64,000 nucleotides of DNA from Sphingobium baderi (lineage in GTDB: Bacteria; Pseudomonadota; Alphaproteobacteria; Sphingomonadales; Sphingomonadaceae). The translations under genes and the position numbers were made by a program. The notes beneath the pieces were generated by a model. That model was not told the origin of the DNA. It was given only the letters and a program-made list of their open reading frames with translations, and searched no databases. Shown in pieces: positions 37,811-46,838 of this stretch; the stretch's first letter is position 1, and each line of letters opens with the position of its first letter. Where the stretch lies: the NCBI RefSeq assembly GCF_001456115.1, contig NZ_CP013264.1:3180501-3244500 (forward strand). Reading direction: 5' to 3'.

Positions 37811-39246
37811 CGGCGATCGACCATGATTTCACGCAACCGCAGCGTTCCCAGGGCGGGGCGCTGGACTGGTTGAAAGCCTTGCCGCGCAAGCTGGCCGGGG
37901 TGGACAAAGGCGGCCAGCGGGTCATCCCCGCATCCCCGCCAATCTCCGCCGCCCCCTTGCTGCTGGAAGAACTGGCTCCGCCCGGCTTCGGCCGATCTTC
38001 CGGGGACGGGCCGGAGGCGGACGGGCGCCCGCTTTCCATGGGCGCGATGGCGCAACCCATCAAGCCGATCAGCCTGCGACGGGATTCCATCTATGCCGCC
38101 TTCAACACGGCCATGCCGGTGACGGACCGCCACGGCCTGACCGGGCGCAATGCGGAGCTGGAAAAGCTGGTCGAAGCCATCGTCGTCCAGCGCAAGCACG
38201 CCGTCATCTTCGGCACGCGGGGATCGGGCAAGACCTCGCTCGCGCGCGTATTCGGCGATCTGGCGGACGAAGCGGGCTGCGTCGCGCTTTACGGGTCGGC
38301 GAATGGGGAAACGGATTTCGAGGCGCTGTTCCGATCCTTCCTGCCCGAATTGCCGATGAGCGCGGCGGGCAAGGAAAAGGCGAAGGCGCTGCTGTCCGGC
38401 CCGTTCGACGTGCCGCGCCTCGCCAGCGTGCTGGTGGAGGATGTGCGGCAACGCTCCATCCTCATCATCGACGAATATGACCGGGTGCATTCCGAAACCG
38501 CGCGGCAGGATGTGGCCGCGCTGATGAAGCTGCTGACCGACCTTCATTCGCCGGTGCAACTGGTGCTGGTCGGCATTGCGGGCGACATTGACGGCCTGAT
38601 CGCGGCGCACCCTTCGCTGCGGCGGCATATCGCGCCGCAGCGGGTCAGCCCCATCCCCACCCCCGACCTGGCCCGGTTGCTGCTGAGCTGTTCGGAGCGG
38701 GCGAACCTGACCATGGACCTTGAGGCGCTGGACATGCTGGCGAATGCGGCGATGGGGTCGCCCTATCATGCGCGGTTGTTCGGGATGCAGGCGGCGTTGA
38801 TCCCCGAAGCGGCGGGGCGCACCCGCATCACCCCCGCCGATGTGGAAGCGGGCCTAGCCGTCGCGCTGGAGGACTGGGCGGAAATGAGCGCGGTGGCGCA
38901 CGCCCATCTGGCTCGCGCACTGCGCGACGCGCCGCATAACCGCCGCATGATCGCGCTGGCGGGCGTGGTGGCTTCGCAAGTCTATGCGATCTCGCAGGAG
39001 CGGCTGGTGGAGGCCGGGGCGGAACTGTTCGGGCCTTCCGACCGGCTGCATGGCGAAGCGGCCGATGCGCTGGCGCGGCTGGCCCCGGCGCTGGTGCCGA
39101 CATCGGCCGGGGAATTGTGGATGTTCGAAGACACGCTGGCGCCGCAATTCCTGCTGCTGATGGCGAAGCGGCCCGGGAACGGCACGGCCGCACCCAGCCG
39201 CACCGAAGAGATGCGCGCCATGCTGAAAGGAGTGGACGGGCTATGA
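37807..39246 (+). CDS. AAA/Orc1-like ATPase in the exopolysaccharide locus
   Basis: A 479-residue cytoplasmic ATPase. Residues 1-105 are low complexity and proline-rich. The P-loop GTRGSGKT is at 136-143 and Walker B ILIIDEYD at 218-225, followed by a helical C-terminal region. GRNAELEKLVEAI before the P-loop resembles AAA-16/Orc1-type ATPases. Its role in polysaccharide export is not described in the systems I know; exosortase-linked clusters have an ExeA-like ATPase at the same place. It may power or time the Wzz/kinase-like pair next to it. Overlaps neighbours on both sides (ATGA). Confidence 0.85.
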   Translation: MTAIDHDFTQPQRSQGGALDWLKALPRKLAGVDKGGQRVIPASPPISAAPLLLEELAPPGFGRSSGDGPEADGRPLSMGAMAQPIKPISLRRDSIYAAFNTAMPVTDRHGLTGRNAELEKLVEAIVVQRKHAVIFGTRGSGKTSLARVFGDLADEAGCVALYGSANGETDFEALFRSFLPELPMSAAGKEKAKALLSGPFDVPRLASVLVEDVRQRSILIIDEYDRVHSETARQDVAALMKLLTDLHSPVQLVLVGIAGDIDGLIAAHPSLRRHIAPQRVSPIPTPDLARLLLSCSERANLTMDLEALDMLANAAMGSPYHARLFGMQAALIPEAAGRTRITPADVEAGLAVALEDWAEMSAVAHAHLARALRDAPHNRRMIALAGVVASQVYAISQERLVEAGAELFGPSDRLHGEAADALARLAPALVPTSAGELWMFEDTLAPQFLLLMAKRPGNGTAAPSRTEEMRAMLKGVDGL

Positions 39247-40598
39247 TCCTCAATCCGATCGACCTGCTGAGCGCGCTCAGGGCGCGCTGGCGTTCGGCCG
39301 CTCTGGTGGGCGGCATATTGTTCCTGATGATCGCCATCGCCGCGTTCCTGCAGCCGCGGCAATATATGGGCACGTCATCGCTGATGCTCGACCTGTCGCA
39401 GACCGATCCGACCGAGGACGGCAATAATCAGGTGCGGGTCGACACCGAAAGCATCGTGGGCACGCAGACCGACATCATCCGCAGCGCGAAGGTCGTCAAT
39501 GCCGTCGCGAAGGAAGCCGGATTCGTCGATGCGCTGCCCGCCGAGTTGCCTGCCGCCCAGCGGATACAGGCTGCGGCGGCGCGGGTGCGCGCGGGCCTCA
39601 TCATCACCACCGGTCGGCAGAGCAATGTGATGCAGTTGCAGTTCCTCGACCCCGATCCCGAAGTCGCGGCGAAGGTCGCGAACCTTGCCGCGAAGATCTA
39701 TATGCGCGAGCAGGTGGAACTGCGCGCGTCCCCCGCGCGCGGATCGGCGAAATGGTTCAACGAACAGACCGCCGATGTGCGACGCCGCTATGAACTGGCG
39801 CAAAAGCGGCTGTCCGATTTCCAGCGCGCGCACGACATCATCGGCATCAACCGCATGGACCTTGAGGCCGAGAAGCTCAAGAACATGTCCTATCAACTGA
39901 CGCAGGCGCAGGCGGAAGCCGCCGCCGCCCGGTCCAAGACAGGCGCGGGGTCGGTGTCCGACATCGAAGGATCGCTGATCGTCCAGAACCTGCAGGAACA
40001 GGTCGCGACGCAGGCCGGGCAGGTTTCGGAACTCGCCAAGACGCTTGGCCCCAATCACCCCAGCATGGTGGCTGCGAATGCGCGGCTGCGGGAATTGCAG
40101 TCCAAGCTGGCGTCGGCGCGCGGCAGCCAGTCGGCGGCGGTCAACGCCAACAGCGTGGCGGCCGGGCGGCGCGAAGGGACGCTGCGCTCCAGCATGTCCG
40201 AACAGGAGGATCGCATGATCCGCATGTCCGACGTGCAGGACCAGCTGATGGTGCTCCAGCGCGACGTGGACGCGGCGCGGCAGACCTATGACACGGTGCG
40301 CCAGCGGTTCAACGAGGCGGAGCTGAAGAGTCAGATCTCACAGCCCAACGCCAGCCTGCTGGACGAAGCGACCGTGCCGCTGCTGCCGGCCAAGCCCAAT
40401 ATCCTGCTGTGGCTGGTGGGCGGCATCGCGCTGGGCCTGGTCGGCGGGGTCGCCTTCGTGATCCTGGGCGAGATCGTGACGCCGCGCGTGCGCTCCGCTT
40501 CGGGCGTGGCGCGGGCGACGGACGTCGATGTCATCACCGAACTGCGCCCCGTTCCGGCGCGGACGCACTGGTTCCACAAGCAGCAGGAGGCGGCATGA
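39243..40598 (+). CDS. chain-length determinant / GumC-type Wzz protein
   Basis: A 451-residue inner-membrane protein with transmembrane helices near residues 18-36 and 390-415 enclosing a periplasmic domain with long alpha-helical hairpins (QTADVRRRYELAQKRLSDFQ and onward). This is the polysaccharide copolymerase class 2 layout. It controls chain length and links inner and outer membrane export steps. The cytoplasmic tail after the last helix is about 35 residues, with no kinase domain fused; the next gene provides a BY-kinase-like protein. ATGA overlap at the start. Confidence 0.92.
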   Translation: MILNPIDLLSALRARWRSAALVGGILFLMIAIAAFLQPRQYMGTSSLMLDLSQTDPTEDGNNQVRVDTESIVGTQTDIIRSAKVVNAVAKEAGFVDALPAELPAAQRIQAAAARVRAGLIITTGRQSNVMQLQFLDPDPEVAAKVANLAAKIYMREQVELRASPARGSAKWFNEQTADVRRRYELAQKRLSDFQRAHDIIGINRMDLEAEKLKNMSYQLTQAQAEAAAARSKTGAGSVSDIEGSLIVQNLQEQVATQAGQVSELAKTLGPNHPSMVAANARLRELQSKLASARGSQSAAVNANSVAAGRREGTLRSSMSEQEDRMIRMSDVQDQLMVLQRDVDAARQTYDTVRQRFNEAELKSQISQPNASLLDEATVPLLPAKPNILLWLVGGIALGLVGGVAFVILGEIVTPRVRSASGVARATDVDVITELRPVPARTHWFHKQQEAA

Positions 40599-41503
40599 GA
40601 CTGCGTTCCACGGCAAATGTTCATCCGGGCCTGACGACGCCCAGCGCTTCGGCCGCCCTCAAGCCCCGCGCCCGCGACGCGCAGGACCCGGCGCGGCTGG
40701 CGGTGCAGCATGGCCTGCTGACCGAAGCGGAAGCGGCAAGGGTGGACGCGCATGCCCGCGCGTCGGACCTGAGCTTTGCGGAGGCCGCCGTCGATCTCGG
40801 CCTGTTCGACGCGGACATGGCGGGACTGCTGGGCGCGATGGGCGGCGGATTTCCGCTGCTGCTGACGGGGGACGAGCGGATCGACCCGCTGGTCGTCACG
40901 GCGTTCGACCCGGCCGACCCCTATGCGGCGAAGGTGCGGGCGATCCGCGCCAAGATGCGCGCCACGGCGGGCAGCAGCGACGCGGGCGCGCCGCGCATGG
41001 CGATCCTGTCGATCGACACGGGCGATGAAGCGGCGATCCTGGCGGCCAATCTGGCGGTCGTGATGGCGCAGATGGACGGCCCGACCATGGCGGTCGATGT
41101 GGACATGGCCCACCCCTCGCTCGACCGGCTGTTCCGCATCGCCAACAAGGCGGGGCTGGCGGAGCAGCTGATGGGCAGCGCCACGCTGCTGCCCGCCGCG
41201 CAAACGGCGATCGAAAGACTGTGGCTGATGACGGCGGGCCGGCCTTCGGGCAGCGCGGCGGGCCTGCTGACGCGCGGGCCGCTGGCCGAAACGGCGGACG
41301 GTTGGGGTCTGGGCGAGATGGGGATGTTGTTCTACCTTGCCGAGCGGCGGGGCGATCAGACGCCCTTCGGTTCGATCCTCGCGGGCTTCGACGCGGTGAC
41401 GCTGGCGGTACGGCGCGGCGACACGGCCATTGCCGACATGCGGCGCATCATCGACGATCTGGACCGCCACAAGGTGCCCATCGCCGGGACCGTGATTGCA
41501 TGA
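40595..41503 (+). CDS. BY-kinase-like protein with a lost P-loop (probable pseudokinase)
   Basis: A 302-residue protein matching the cytoplasmic tyrosine kinase partners of Wzz proteins. It has DPADPYAAKVRAIRAK (108-120) in place of their D-P-x-S-P-x-x-E-x-x-R-x-L-R and AVDVDMAHPSLDRLF (166-180) for Walker A'. However, the Walker A region reads SIDTGDEAAILAANLA (139-154), so the Gly-Lys-Ser/Thr of the nucleotide loop is gone, and there is no C-terminal tyrosine cluster. An N-terminal section (35-80) with GLLTEAEAARV and DLGLFDADMAGLL resembles the MshEN or type II secretion ATPase N-domain. A regulatory or scaffold role is inferred. Confidence 0.85.
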   Translation: MRLRSTANVHPGLTTPSASAALKPRARDAQDPARLAVQHGLLTEAEAARVDAHARASDLSFAEAAVDLGLFDADMAGLLGAMGGGFPLLLTGDERIDPLVVTAFDPADPYAAKVRAIRAKMRATAGSSDAGAPRMAILSIDTGDEAAILAANLAVVMAQMDGPTMAVDVDMAHPSLDRLFRIANKAGLAEQLMGSATLLPAAQTAIERLWLMTAGRPSGSAAGLLTRGPLAETADGWGLGEMGMLFYLAERRGDQTPFGSILAGFDAVTLAVRRGDTAIADMRRIIDDLDRHKVPIAGTVIA

Positions 41504-42318
41504 GCGCGCAGCAGGCCCTCCCCCGCCCGCAACCCGCGCGGCCCGGAAACAGCGAGCATGGCGGCGGCGCGCCGATCGCCCGTGTGGGCGGCGTGCCGGT
41601 GTCGACGCTGTCACTTCAGGCGCTGATCCGCAAGATGCTGGAGGACGCGCCGCTCCGCCGGTCGCTGAACGAACGCGCCGCGCTGATATTCGACTGCAAC
41701 GGACAGGGACTGTCCATGAACGCAAGCGATCCGGCCTTTCGCGCCGATCTGGCGCAGGCGGACCTGATCCATGCGGACGGGCAGATCATCGTCGCGGCGT
41801 CCCGCTGGCTGGGCGGGCCGGTCATCGCAAACCGTTCCAGCACGACCGACATGTTCATGGACAGCCTGAAGGACGCGGCGGCGGCAGGCGTCAGCTATTA
41901 TCTGCTGGGCGGCGAAGAGACGGTGAACGCCCAATGCGCGCGCCGGATCACCGAGATCGCGCCGGGGCTGAACGTCGCAGGCCGCCGGAATGGCTTTTGG
42001 ACGCGTGACGAAGAGGATGCGGTGATCGACGCGATCAACGCCGCCGCGCCCGATGTGCTGTGGGTCGGCACCGGCAAACCACGCGAGCAGGCATTTTGCG
42101 TGCGTAACCGCGACCGGATCAAAGCCGGGTGGATCGTCACCTGCGGCGGGCTGTTCAATTATGTGACGGGCGATTATCCGCGCGCGCCGATGTGGATGCA
42201 GGAGGCGGGGCTGGAATGGCTGCACCGCATGGCGACACGGCCACGGCAGCTTGCATGGCGCTACCTCACCACCAATCCCCATGCGCTCTGGCTGATCTGG
42301 AAGCATCGCCATGGCTGA
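41500..42318 (+). CDS. WecG/TagA/CpsF family glycosyltransferase
   Basis: A 272-residue GT26 enzyme. Family signs are ALIFDCNGQGLSMNASDPAFR, ADLIHADGQIIVAASRWLGG, YYLLGGEETVNAQCAR, VLWVGTGKPREQAFCVRNRD and CGGLFNYVTGDYPRAPMWMQ. Enzymes of this family add the second or a later sugar (for example glucuronic acid, GumM-type glucose or ManNAcA) to the lipid-linked intermediate. With the UDP-glucose dehydrogenase downstream, a glucuronosyl transfer is possible but not proven. Starts in an ATGA overlap and overlaps the flippase gene by 8 bases. Confidence 0.92.
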   Translation: MSAQQALPRPQPARPGNSEHGGGAPIARVGGVPVSTLSLQALIRKMLEDAPLRRSLNERAALIFDCNGQGLSMNASDPAFRADLAQADLIHADGQIIVAASRWLGGPVIANRSSTTDMFMDSLKDAAAAGVSYYLLGGEETVNAQCARRITEIAPGLNVAGRRNGFWTRDEEDAVIDAINAAAPDVLWVGTGKPREQAFCVRNRDRIKAGWIVTCGGLFNYVTGDYPRAPMWMQEAGLEWLHRMATRPRQLAWRYLTTNPHALWLIWKHRHG

Positions 42319-43603
42319 AGCGCAGGCGGCGGAAAGCCCCCCGGCGGCAGGCCGTATCCAGAAGATCGGCGGCATTTTCGGGCGCTTCGGCCTTGCCAGC
42401 CTTTCGTCGGCCGTAGTGTCGGTCAGCCATTTGCTGGTCCAGCTTTTCTCGATCCATCATCTGGGTGCCAGCGGCATCGGCGTGCTGGCGTTCCTGCTGG
42501 TCATCATCCAGTTCGGATACAGCCTGTCCAACGCGCTGGTGTCCACGCCCTATACCATCGCCGTCAATCAGGAGGAGGAAGTCGCGGCGGGCGCCCATGA
42601 CTTCTTCTTTCCGGTCAACCTGCTGCTGTGCCTGAGCCAGGGGCTGACCTGCGCGATCGTCGCCTGGGTCATGGCGTCCCCCGCCGCCGCATTGGTGTTC
42701 GGGATTGCGGGCACGCTGTCGCTGGTGCGCTGGTTCGGGCGGTCCAACGCCTATGCCCATCATGCGCCGATGCGGGCGGCGCGGTCGGATTTCGCCTATG
42801 CCGCGACGATCCTGATCGGCCTGCTGGTCGCGTCGCGCACGGGCGCCGATCTGGCCGGGATCGGCGCGATCATCCTGCTCGCCGGCCTGGTGGGGATGCT
42901 GTGTTTCGGCACGGCCTATCTACGCCGCCATGTCGCGATGAAGCCTGCGCGCGCGCTGCGCCAATATCGCACGGTCTGGAAGGAACAATCCGCATGGACG
43001 CTGGTGGGCGTGCTGTCGACCGAAGCCACGTCCAACGCGCATAGCTATGCGGTGACGTTGCTGGCGGGACCGGCGGCCTTCGCCCCGATTGCCGTGGGGA
43101 TGCTGTTCTTCCGCCCGGTCAATGTATGCATCACCGCCCTTACCCAGTTGGAGCGCCCCCGCATGACCCGCGCCATAGCCAGAGGCGACGGCCGGGCGGC
43201 GATCCAGTCGGAACGCATCTTCATGGGCGCGCTGGTCATGCTATGGCTGGCGACCTGCGTGATGGCGGCGATCGTGCTCTATGGCTTTCCGGGCCTGATC
43301 CTGAAGCCGACGCTGGACCATAGCCTTGTCGTCACCGCCGTGATGCTGTGCGCGCTGCTGTCGCTGGTCCAGTGCCTCCAGACGCCGATGAGCGTGCTGA
43401 CGCAGGCGCGCAAGGCGTTCCGTCCGCTCGCCGCGCAGAGCATGAGAAGCTGCGTCGTCGGCCTTGTCGCCGTGACCGCGCTGACGCTGACGGTCGCGCC
43501 GGTCCTGTCCATCGCGGGCGTGGTGCTGTCCCAGCTCGTCATGATGCTCGGCATCTGGCGGCTGGACCATCACTGGCGGCGCCAGCAACGGGCGGAGGGC
43601 TAA
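42311..43603 (+). CDS. Wzx-like polysaccharide flippase
   Basis: A 430-residue protein with about 12 hydrophobic segments, equivalent to the polysaccharide transporter (PST/MATE-like) flippases that move lipid-linked repeat units to the periplasm. There is no signal peptide, and the N-terminal 25 residues are polar. Sequence similarity within this family is low, so assignment rests on membrane layout and position beside a Wzy-like polymerase and the transferases. It could alternatively be a related membrane protein, but no other flippase candidate is in the locus. Confidence 0.82.
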   Translation: MAEAQAAESPPAAGRIQKIGGIFGRFGLASLSSAVVSVSHLLVQLFSIHHLGASGIGVLAFLLVIIQFGYSLSNALVSTPYTIAVNQEEEVAAGAHDFFFPVNLLLCLSQGLTCAIVAWVMASPAAALVFGIAGTLSLVRWFGRSNAYAHHAPMRAARSDFAYAATILIGLLVASRTGADLAGIGAIILLAGLVGMLCFGTAYLRRHVAMKPARALRQYRTVWKEQSAWTLVGVLSTEATSNAHSYAVTLLAGPAAFAPIAVGMLFFRPVNVCITALTQLERPRMTRAIARGDGRAAIQSERIFMGALVMLWLATCVMAAIVLYGFPGLILKPTLDHSLVVTAVMLCALLSLVQCLQTPMSVLTQARKAFRPLAAQSMRSCVVGLVAVTALTLTVAPVLSIAGVVLSQLVMMLGIWRLDHHWRRQQRAEG

Positions 43604-43607
43604 AGCC

Positions 43608-44981
43608 ATGGCATCGCTTGCATGGCAGCGCAGCGCCCCGCTGGAGGTCAAGGCGTCCCAACCGCGGGAATCCAAACGGCTCATCCTGACGGCGCAGATA
43701 TTCTATTTCGTGTTCCTGATGATGGTCTTTATCGGCCAGCGCCCCTTCGCGGAGCGCACGCAGGAAGAACTGGTCGAGCTGGCGGCGAACAATGACGGCG
43801 GCGACCTGTTCAAGCAGGCGCTGTTCATCGGTTTCGCCCTGCTGCTGGCGGGCGTGCAGATCATCCGCAAGCATCCGCCGCGATACAAGTTCAGCTATTG
43901 GCCGGTGGTCATCATGCTGGCCTGGTTCTGCGTCACATGCACATGGGGCGTCGACCCGTTCGTGTCGTTCAAGCGCGTGATGCAGCAGATCATCGTGATC
44001 TACATCACCTTCTGCACCCTTTCCATGATCGGGCCGGAGCGGTTGATGCAATCCTTGCGGTCGGCGCTGATCCTGTCGCTCATCATCTGCTGGGTGTCGC
44101 TGCCGATCATTCCGGCGGCGGTGCACCCGCCCAGCGAGAATGACCGGGCGCTGGTCGGCGCGTGGCGCGGTTTCTTCTTCCACAAGAATATCGCGGGCGC
44201 GGTGATGGCGCTGTGCTTCATGGTGACGGTCAATGCGTGGATCGACACGAAGAAGTGGATTTATGCGCTGTGGTCCCTGATGGCCTTCGTCTTTGTGGTG
44301 GGGACCAAGAGCAAGACGTCGCTGGCCCTGTCCTTCGCCATTCTGATGGTCTGCGCCATTTATCGCGCGCTGAGCGATTCCACGCAGAAGCGGGCGGTCC
44401 TGCTGCTGATGCTGGCGCTCGGAATGGTGGGAGTGCTGTGGCTCTACGTTGCCTATCAGCCGGTGGTGGAGCGAATCTTCGCCGATCCCACATCCTTCAC
44501 CGGGCGCGTTTCGATCTGGCATGTGCCGCTCGCCTATCTGGAGGATCATCCGTTCCTGGGCGCGGGCTTTGGCGGCTTCTGGCAGGTGGGCGACCTGTCG
44601 CCGTCGCGCGACTATCTCAATCAGGTGTTCCAGCTCCGCACGGCGCACTCGCATAACGGCTATCTGGAAATATGGGTGACGACAGGACCGCTGGGCCTTG
44701 TCATGCTGATCCTGTCCTTCGTCGCCCTGCCCGCCTGGTGGTTCCTGACCGGCACGACGCGGGAGAACCAGAAGCTGATGGTGCCCGCCTTCGCGATCTG
44801 GGTCTTCGTGCTGTATCAGAACCTGCTGGAAACATCCTTTTTCGACAAGGACAGGCAGGTCTGGGTGATCTTCCTTGCAGCAATCGCGACCGCCCACGCG
44901 ACCTACAAGGCGCGGCCCCGGCGCGTGTGGAACCGCCGTTTCCTCCAATCCCCCCAATCGCAGGAGCCTGCCCATGGCTAA
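43608..44981 (+). CDS. Wzy-like polysaccharide polymerase (O-antigen ligase family)
   Basis: A 457-residue integral membrane protein with about 11 helices and a large periplasmic loop. FFFHKNIAGAVMAL, VGTKSKTSLALSFAIL, GRVSIWHVPLAYLEDHPFLGAGFGGFWQ and RTAHSHNGYLEIWVTTGPLGL are conserved in the Wzy_C/O-antigen ligase family, where the Arg and His residues are catalytic. It would polymerise repeat units in the periplasm. Starts 4 bases after the flippase and overlaps the next gene by 8 bases. Confidence 0.9.
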   Translation: MASLAWQRSAPLEVKASQPRESKRLILTAQIFYFVFLMMVFIGQRPFAERTQEELVELAANNDGGDLFKQALFIGFALLLAGVQIIRKHPPRYKFSYWPVVIMLAWFCVTCTWGVDPFVSFKRVMQQIIVIYITFCTLSMIGPERLMQSLRSALILSLIICWVSLPIIPAAVHPPSENDRALVGAWRGFFFHKNIAGAVMALCFMVTVNAWIDTKKWIYALWSLMAFVFVVGTKSKTSLALSFAILMVCAIYRALSDSTQKRAVLLLMLALGMVGVLWLYVAYQPVVERIFADPTSFTGRVSIWHVPLAYLEDHPFLGAGFGGFWQVGDLSPSRDYLNQVFQLRTAHSHNGYLEIWVTTGPLGLVMLILSFVALPAWWFLTGTTRENQKLMVPAFAIWVFVLYQNLLETSFFDKDRQVWVIFLAAIATAHATYKARPRRVWNRRFLQSPQSQEPAHG

Positions 44982-45903
44982 GGTCATCATATGCATCGCC
45001 ACCTGCAACCGGCCACAGGGCCTGATGCGGACGCTGGAGTCCATCGCGGTGCTCGACACGCGGCATGAGGTGGAGGTCGTGGTCGGAGACAATGATGCCG
45101 AGCGGCAGGAAGGACTGGTCGCGCTCGACCGCATCGCGAAGGCCGGCTATCGCTGGCCGATCATGGGGATGCCCGTCAGGCAGCGGGGCATCCCGCATGT
45201 CCGCAACGCGCTCACCGAAGCGGCTTTGGCGCGCGAGGGCGTCACCCATGTCGCGATGCTGGACGATGACGAGGCGGCCTCCCCCCGCTGGATCGACTCG
45301 CTGGTCGAGGCGGCGGAGAAGTGGCGGGCCGATGTCGTGGGCGGCGCGGTGCTGCGCGAGATGGACAGGGAGGTCGATGAATGGGCGGCGCGCCATCCGT
45401 TGCTCCAGCCCAAGAGCCGGGGCGCGTCGGGGCCGGTCGATCTGATCGACAGCACCGCCAACGTGCTGATCGCCGCGCGGGCGCTTCGGGCCATGGGGCC
45501 ACGACCGTTCGATGAGCGGATGGCCCTGACCGGCGGGTCGGACAAGCAGCTTTTCACCGCCATGAAGCGCGCCGGCCACCGCTTCGCCTGGTCGGAGGAG
45601 GCGGTCGTCACGGAGCTGATCCCGGCGAGCCGCGTCACCGCCAAATGGCTGCTGATGCGCGGCTATCGCGTGGGCATGACCGACATGATCGTGCTGCGGA
45701 CCCAGCATGGCCCCCTGCGCGCCGCCGCCAGCGAAGCGCCGCGCATCGTCGGGGGTTTCATCGTCGGCGGGCTGGGCGCGGTCGCGACGCTCGACCGGGG
45801 CAAACGGGTCGAGCGGCTGGGCAAGCTTTATCGCGCCGCCGGCAAGATCGCGGGCCTCACCGGCATCCATTATGAGGAATATCGGAAGGTGCACGGCGCA
45901 TGA
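44974..45903 (+). CDS. family 2 glycosyltransferase
   Basis: A 309-residue GT-A transferase with CIATCNRPQGLMRTLESI at the nucleotide-binding start, an AMLDDDEAASPRWIDSL acidic motif (metal-binding D-x-D equivalent), and a C-terminal membrane-associating region. The start at 44974 gives the family N-terminus MAKVIICIATCN. It is a clear paralog of the transferase at 50006 (shared PVRQRGIPHVRNALTEAA versus GLCAVRNAITEAAM and VVGGAV versus VVGGPV). The donor sugar is unknown. Ends in an ATGA overlap with the next gene. Confidence 0.9.
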   Translation: MAKVIICIATCNRPQGLMRTLESIAVLDTRHEVEVVVGDNDAERQEGLVALDRIAKAGYRWPIMGMPVRQRGIPHVRNALTEAALAREGVTHVAMLDDDEAASPRWIDSLVEAAEKWRADVVGGAVLREMDREVDEWAARHPLLQPKSRGASGPVDLIDSTANVLIAARALRAMGPRPFDERMALTGGSDKQLFTAMKRAGHRFAWSEEAVVTELIPASRVTAKWLLMRGYRVGMTDMIVLRTQHGPLRAAASEAPRIVGGFIVGGLGAVATLDRGKRVERLGKLYRAAGKIAGLTGIHYEEYRKVHGA

Positions 45904-46838
45904 CCACGCCCTTTTTCTCTGTTGTCATCCCCCTCTACAATCGCGCCGCGCAGGTCGGCGAAACGATCCGTTCGGTGCTGTCGCAGGACTGGATGGATTA
46001 TGAGATCGTCGTGGTCGACGATGGATCGCGCGACGATCCCCAGCCAGTGATCGAAGCGATAGGCGATCCCCGCATCCGCTACATCCGGCAGGACAATGCA
46101 GGCGGCGGCGCGGCGCGCAACGCCGGGATCATGGCGGCGCAGGGCCGCTATATCGCCTTTCTCGATTCCGACGACCTGTTCCTGCCCGGCAAGCTTTCCA
46201 TCATGGCGAAGGCGCTGGACGGGGACGATGGCCTCACCGTGCTCTATTCGCGGATGAAGGTGGACCGGGGCGTCGACCGCTATTGGATCAGGCCCGACCG
46301 GGGCATTCGCGAGGATGAGGATGTCGGCGAATATCTGTTCTGTGCCAACCAGTTCATGCAGACATCGACCATGGTGGTGTGCACCCCGCTGGCGCAGGAC
46401 GTGCTGTTCGACCCGGCGCTCAAGAAAGGACAGGACCTGGATTTTTGCGTCCGGTTGCAAGGCGCGGGCGCGCGGTTCCACATGATCGAGCAGCCGCTCA
46501 CCATCTGGCTCGACGCCACGGAGGCGGGGCGGACATCCTATGTGAAGGGCTATGAGACCTCGCTCGACTGGCTGGAGCGGTGCGGCCATATGCTGACCGG
46601 GCGGGCGCGGCGCGGCTATCGCGCGACGGTGCTGGCCTATCACATGGCGCCCATCCGCCCCGTCATGGCGATCCGCGACCTGATCGTAGGCTTCGTCGCG
46701 GGGGGCGTGCCGCCGAAGATCATCGCGCGGCAGATATTGCGGTCCTACCTGCCCAAGCCGCTGTACCGGTCGCTCGTCAACGGCTTCGTCCTGCGCTTCG
46801 GCAAGGCCGAACCGCTCAGCCATGGCGCCAAGTCGTGA
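45900..46838 (+). CDS. family 2 glycosyltransferase
   Basis: A 312-residue GT2 enzyme: FFSVVIPLYNRAAQVGETIRS, VVDDGSRDD, NAGGGAARNAGIMAAQGRYI and AFLDSDDLFLPG, the last being the metal-binding D-x-D region. It is highly similar to the transferase following it, so the two arose by duplication and may add related sugars. Stop and next start overlap as TGATG at 46836-46840. Confidence 0.92.
   Translation: MTTPFFSVVIPLYNRAAQVGETIRSVLSQDWMDYEIVVVDDGSRDDPQPVIEAIGDPRIRYIRQDNAGGGAARNAGIMAAQGRYIAFLDSDDLFLPGKLSIMAKALDGDDGLTVLYSRMKVDRGVDRYWIRPDRGIREDEDVGEYLFCANQFMQTSTMVVCTPLAQDVLFDPALKKGQDLDFCVRLQGAGARFHMIEQPLTIWLDATEAGRTSYVKGYETSLDWLERCGHMLTGRARRGYRATVLAYHMAPIRPVMAIRDLIVGFVAGGVPPKIIARQILRSYLPKPLYRSLVNGFVLRFGKAEPLSHGAKS

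Noticed and set aside
43539..45134. 531-codon minus-strand frame across the flippase-polymerase region
   Set aside because: Antisense to the Wzy-like polymerase and a glycosyltransferase, with His/Gln/Arg-rich composition and no domain.
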